From positions 1 through 64,000 of the forward strand of contig JAWSUZ010000004.1 of the NCBI GenBank assembly GCA_033852165.1: a DNA stretch of 64,000 nt, written 5' to 3'. The stretch is from Agarilytica sp033852165 (lineage in GTDB: Bacteria; Pseudomonadota; Gammaproteobacteria; Pseudomonadales; Cellvibrionaceae). A program made the position numbers and the translations under genes. The stretch's first letter is position 1, and every line of letters starts with the position of its first letter. This document shows positions 62,536 through 64,000 of the stretch, one piece after another. The notes under the pieces were generated by a model, which had not been told where the DNA came from, did no database searches, and was given only the letters and a program-made list of their open reading frames with translations.

Positions 62536-62826
62536 ATGAAAAAAATTGTACAAATTTACAGAAGCAAGAAAAAAGAAGGTGCGTATATCTACGTTGAAAA
62601 AGGTAAAGACCTGACGACCTTACCGGCGGCGCTGTTACAGCAAACCGGGAAGCTAGAGCTAGCGATGACGATAGCGCTGACGCCAGAAAAGAAGCTTGCC
62701 AATGCCAACGCAACAAACGTATTAGCTGGTATAGAAGAGAACGGTTTTTACTTGCAAATGCCACCGCTTCCTGAAGAATATATGCAGAAAATACAAAACG
62801 ATAAACTCTTCGACCAGCCAAAATAA
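62536..62826 (+). CDS. ycgL: YcgL-family protein
   Basis: A 96-residue protein of the YcgL family: KIVQIYRSKKKEGAYIYVEKGKDLTTLPAALLQQTGKLELAMTIALTPEKKLA, ending in GFYLQMPPLPEEYM. Function unknown. Next to rnd and ycgN as in many gammaproteobacteria; ycgN starts one base after its stop. Confidence 0.92.
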   Translation: MKKIVQIYRSKKKEGAYIYVEKGKDLTTLPAALLQQTGKLELAMTIALTPEKKLANANATNVLAGIEENGFYLQMPPLPEEYMQKIQNDKLFDQPK

Positions 62827-62827
62827 T

Positions 62828-63271
62828 ATGTCCGATATTGCATTTTGGAAGAAAAAAGAACTGCATGAAATGACTCGCGAAGAGTGGGAGTCATTATGTG
62901 ATGGCTGTGCGAAGTGTTGTTTGCATAAGCTAGAAGACGAAGATACGGGCGAGGTTTACTACACCGATGTGTATTGCCAATATCTTGATCATCATAATTG
63001 CTCGTGCGGCGATTATAAAAACCGAACGACTCTTGTGCCTAATTGCATTACATTGACGCCGAAAAATGTATTCGAGCATGATTGGTTACCGCAGACCTGT
63101 GCGTATAAATTATTGGCCGAGGGGAAAGGCCTTTATGACTGGCACCCGCTTGTGAGTGGAAACCCTGAAAGTGTGCATGAGTCCAGTATGTCGCTTCGTC
63201 ATCGGGGGATCAGCGAAGAGCATGTACATCCTGATGATATGGAAGAACGTGTTATTCATTGGGTCGTCTGA
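62828..63271 (+). CDS. ycgN: YcgN-family cysteine-cluster protein
   Basis: A 147-residue YcgN (UPF0260) protein with a cysteine cluster (CDGCAKCCLHKLED, then YCQYLDHHNCSCGDY) expected to bind zinc or an iron-sulfur cluster. The conserved ending LVSGNPESVHESSMSLRHRGISEEHV is diagnostic of the family. Role unknown. Translationally coupled to ycgL with 1 nt between them. Confidence 0.93.
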   Translation: MSDIAFWKKKELHEMTREEWESLCDGCAKCCLHKLEDEDTGEVYYTDVYCQYLDHHNCSCGDYKNRTTLVPNCITLTPKNVFEHDWLPQTCAYKLLAEGKGLYDWHPLVSGNPESVHESSMSLRHRGISEEHVHPDDMEERVIHWVV

Positions 63272-63280
63272 AGATTCCCT

Positions 63281-63946
63281 ATGAAAAATATAGCGAGTAA
63301 AAGGTCTTACGGCATAAAAAAAATCGCCATACTTATTTGCTTAGCTGTTTTTGTTAGCTCGGTAGGCTGCGCTAGTTTACTCAAGCCGAAACTAAAGCAA
63401 CGCCTGGTCAATATTCAACCGGGCGACTATCAGCTCGACCCCAATCATTCAACGATATTGTTTAAAGTTGACCACATGGGGTTTTCAAAATACGTTGGCC
63501 GCTTTAATAAATTTGATGCCAGTTTATTTTTAGACCCGGTTAATATCGAAAATTCGCGTCTTGAAGCTATTGTGGATATGACCAGTGTAGACGTGAACAA
63601 TAAAAAATTTGAACGCGCGTTAAAAGGTCGATTTTGGTTTAATACTGAAGCGTATCCGCAGGGGATATTTAAGACCCTTTCAGCACGTAAAATCGATGAA
63701 AACCACGTTATATTTCTGGGTGAATTAACTTTTTTGGGCGTGCCACAGCAAATAGAGCTACTGGTTTCGGTCAATGGTGCCGCTAACAACCTGTTAACCG
63801 GAAAGTACACCTTAGGTTTTTCAGCCTCGACTCAGTTTTCCCGTTCTGTATTTGGCTTGGATAAGTATGTCCCGGCTATTGGTGATGAGGTGGAACTGGA
63901 AATCCATGCGGAATTTCAAAAGAACAGTGAGAAGCACAGTGAATAA
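63281..63946 (+). CDS. YceI-family lipoprotein
   Basis: A 221-residue lipid-binding protein of the YceI family: a lipocalin-like barrel from YQLDPNHSTILFKVDHMGFSKYVGRFNKFDASLFLDP to SASTQFSRSVFGLDKYVPAIGDEVELEIHAEF. The N-terminus is a signal peptide ending in a lipobox (SSVGC, Cys about 30), so it is probably anchored in a membrane. YceI proteins bind isoprenoid lipids. Its stop overlaps the following slyX start by 8 bp. Confidence 0.88.
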   Translation: MKNIASKRSYGIKKIAILICLAVFVSSVGCASLLKPKLKQRLVNIQPGDYQLDPNHSTILFKVDHMGFSKYVGRFNKFDASLFLDPVNIENSRLEAIVDMTSVDVNNKKFERALKGRFWFNTEAYPQGIFKTLSARKIDENHVIFLGELTFLGVPQQIELLVSVNGAANNLLTGKYTLGFSASTQFSRSVFGLDKYVPAIGDEVELEIHAEFQKNSEKHSE

Positions 63947-64000
63947 TGATGAAGTAAATGAACTTCAATCTCGTTTGGCATTTCAAGAAGATTTGTTGAA
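63939..64000 (+). CDS. slyX: SlyX protein, truncated by window end
   Basis: A GTG-started frame overlapping the yceI-like stop reads VNNDEVNELQSRLAFQEDLL before the window ends. This is the conserved N-terminus of SlyX, a short coiled-coil protein of unknown function. Only the first 20 codons are visible. The 8-bp overlap implies translational coupling. Confidence 0.75.
   Translation, partial: MNNDEVNELQSRLAFQEDLL

Overview
The window looks like a chromosomal segment of a marine, polymer-degrading gammaproteobacterium. Cellvibrionales relatives such as Teredinibacter or Saccharophagus would fit, but this is inferred from gene content and not from a marker-gene comparison. Supporting points are the gammaproteobacterial core block ffs-dnaX-ybaB-recR-rnd-ycgL-ycgN-yceI-slyX, a secreted multidomain esterase with a Thr-Pro linker, a complete polyhydroxybutyrate (PHB) gene set, TonB-type and porin outer-membrane proteins, and moderate GC content with AT-rich intergenic DNA. 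No phage, insertion sequence, CRISPR array or tRNA was seen.

Left part (1-10 kb). A truncated dispersed hairpin repeat opens the window. A three-gene set follows: a porin, a periplasmic ethylbenzene-dehydrogenase-like haem protein, and a ferric-reductase-like transmembrane flavocytochrome carrying an inserted haem-c site. Convergent to it is a large secreted protein with two PHB-depolymerase/CE1-type catalytic domains. A DUF2846 lipoprotein and a stand-alone response regulator come next.

Middle part (10-38 kb). This holds a fused MNT-HEPN protein, a DUF2157-like membrane protein, gcvP, a CvpA-like protein and a Nudix hydrolase. A ChrR/ECF-sigma pair faces a target operon that seems to be decaying: an NTF2-like gene with two compensating frameshifts, then a short-chain dehydrogenase without its catalytic lysine. 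Next come a GGDEF response regulator, nrdB-nrdA, argF-argD, a receiver protein and grxD. A probably Fur-controlled porin, an FMN-binding protein and a PepSY protein follow, then a TonB-dependent receptor.

PHB region (38.4-54 kb). Genes for use and storage of 3-hydroxybutyrate lie together: a GntP-family permease, a 3HB-oligomer hydrolase, a sensor kinase fused to a sodium/solute-symporter domain, a LuxR-type response regulator, a LysR regulator, bdhA, a DUF6489 protein, phaC, phaR, two phasins and phaB. With the secreted esterase at 4.6-7.6 kb, this suggests both internal PHB cycling and scavenging of external PHB or its oligomers.

Right end (54-64 kb). cnoX/ybbN, serC-serA, the 4.5S SRP RNA, and the dnaX-to-slyX block. 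dnaX carries a textbook -1 frameshift cassette (A_AAA_AAG). The window ends inside slyX.

Most striking non-coding signals: a repeat family whose hairpin stems covary between three copies, two heptamer tandem arrays sharing a CCCG core, a cluster of perfect inverted repeats at 12.4-12.55 kb, a near-perfect 28-bp palindrome upstream of the secreted esterase, and a TGATCC-N16-CGTA promoter in front of the ChrR target operon.
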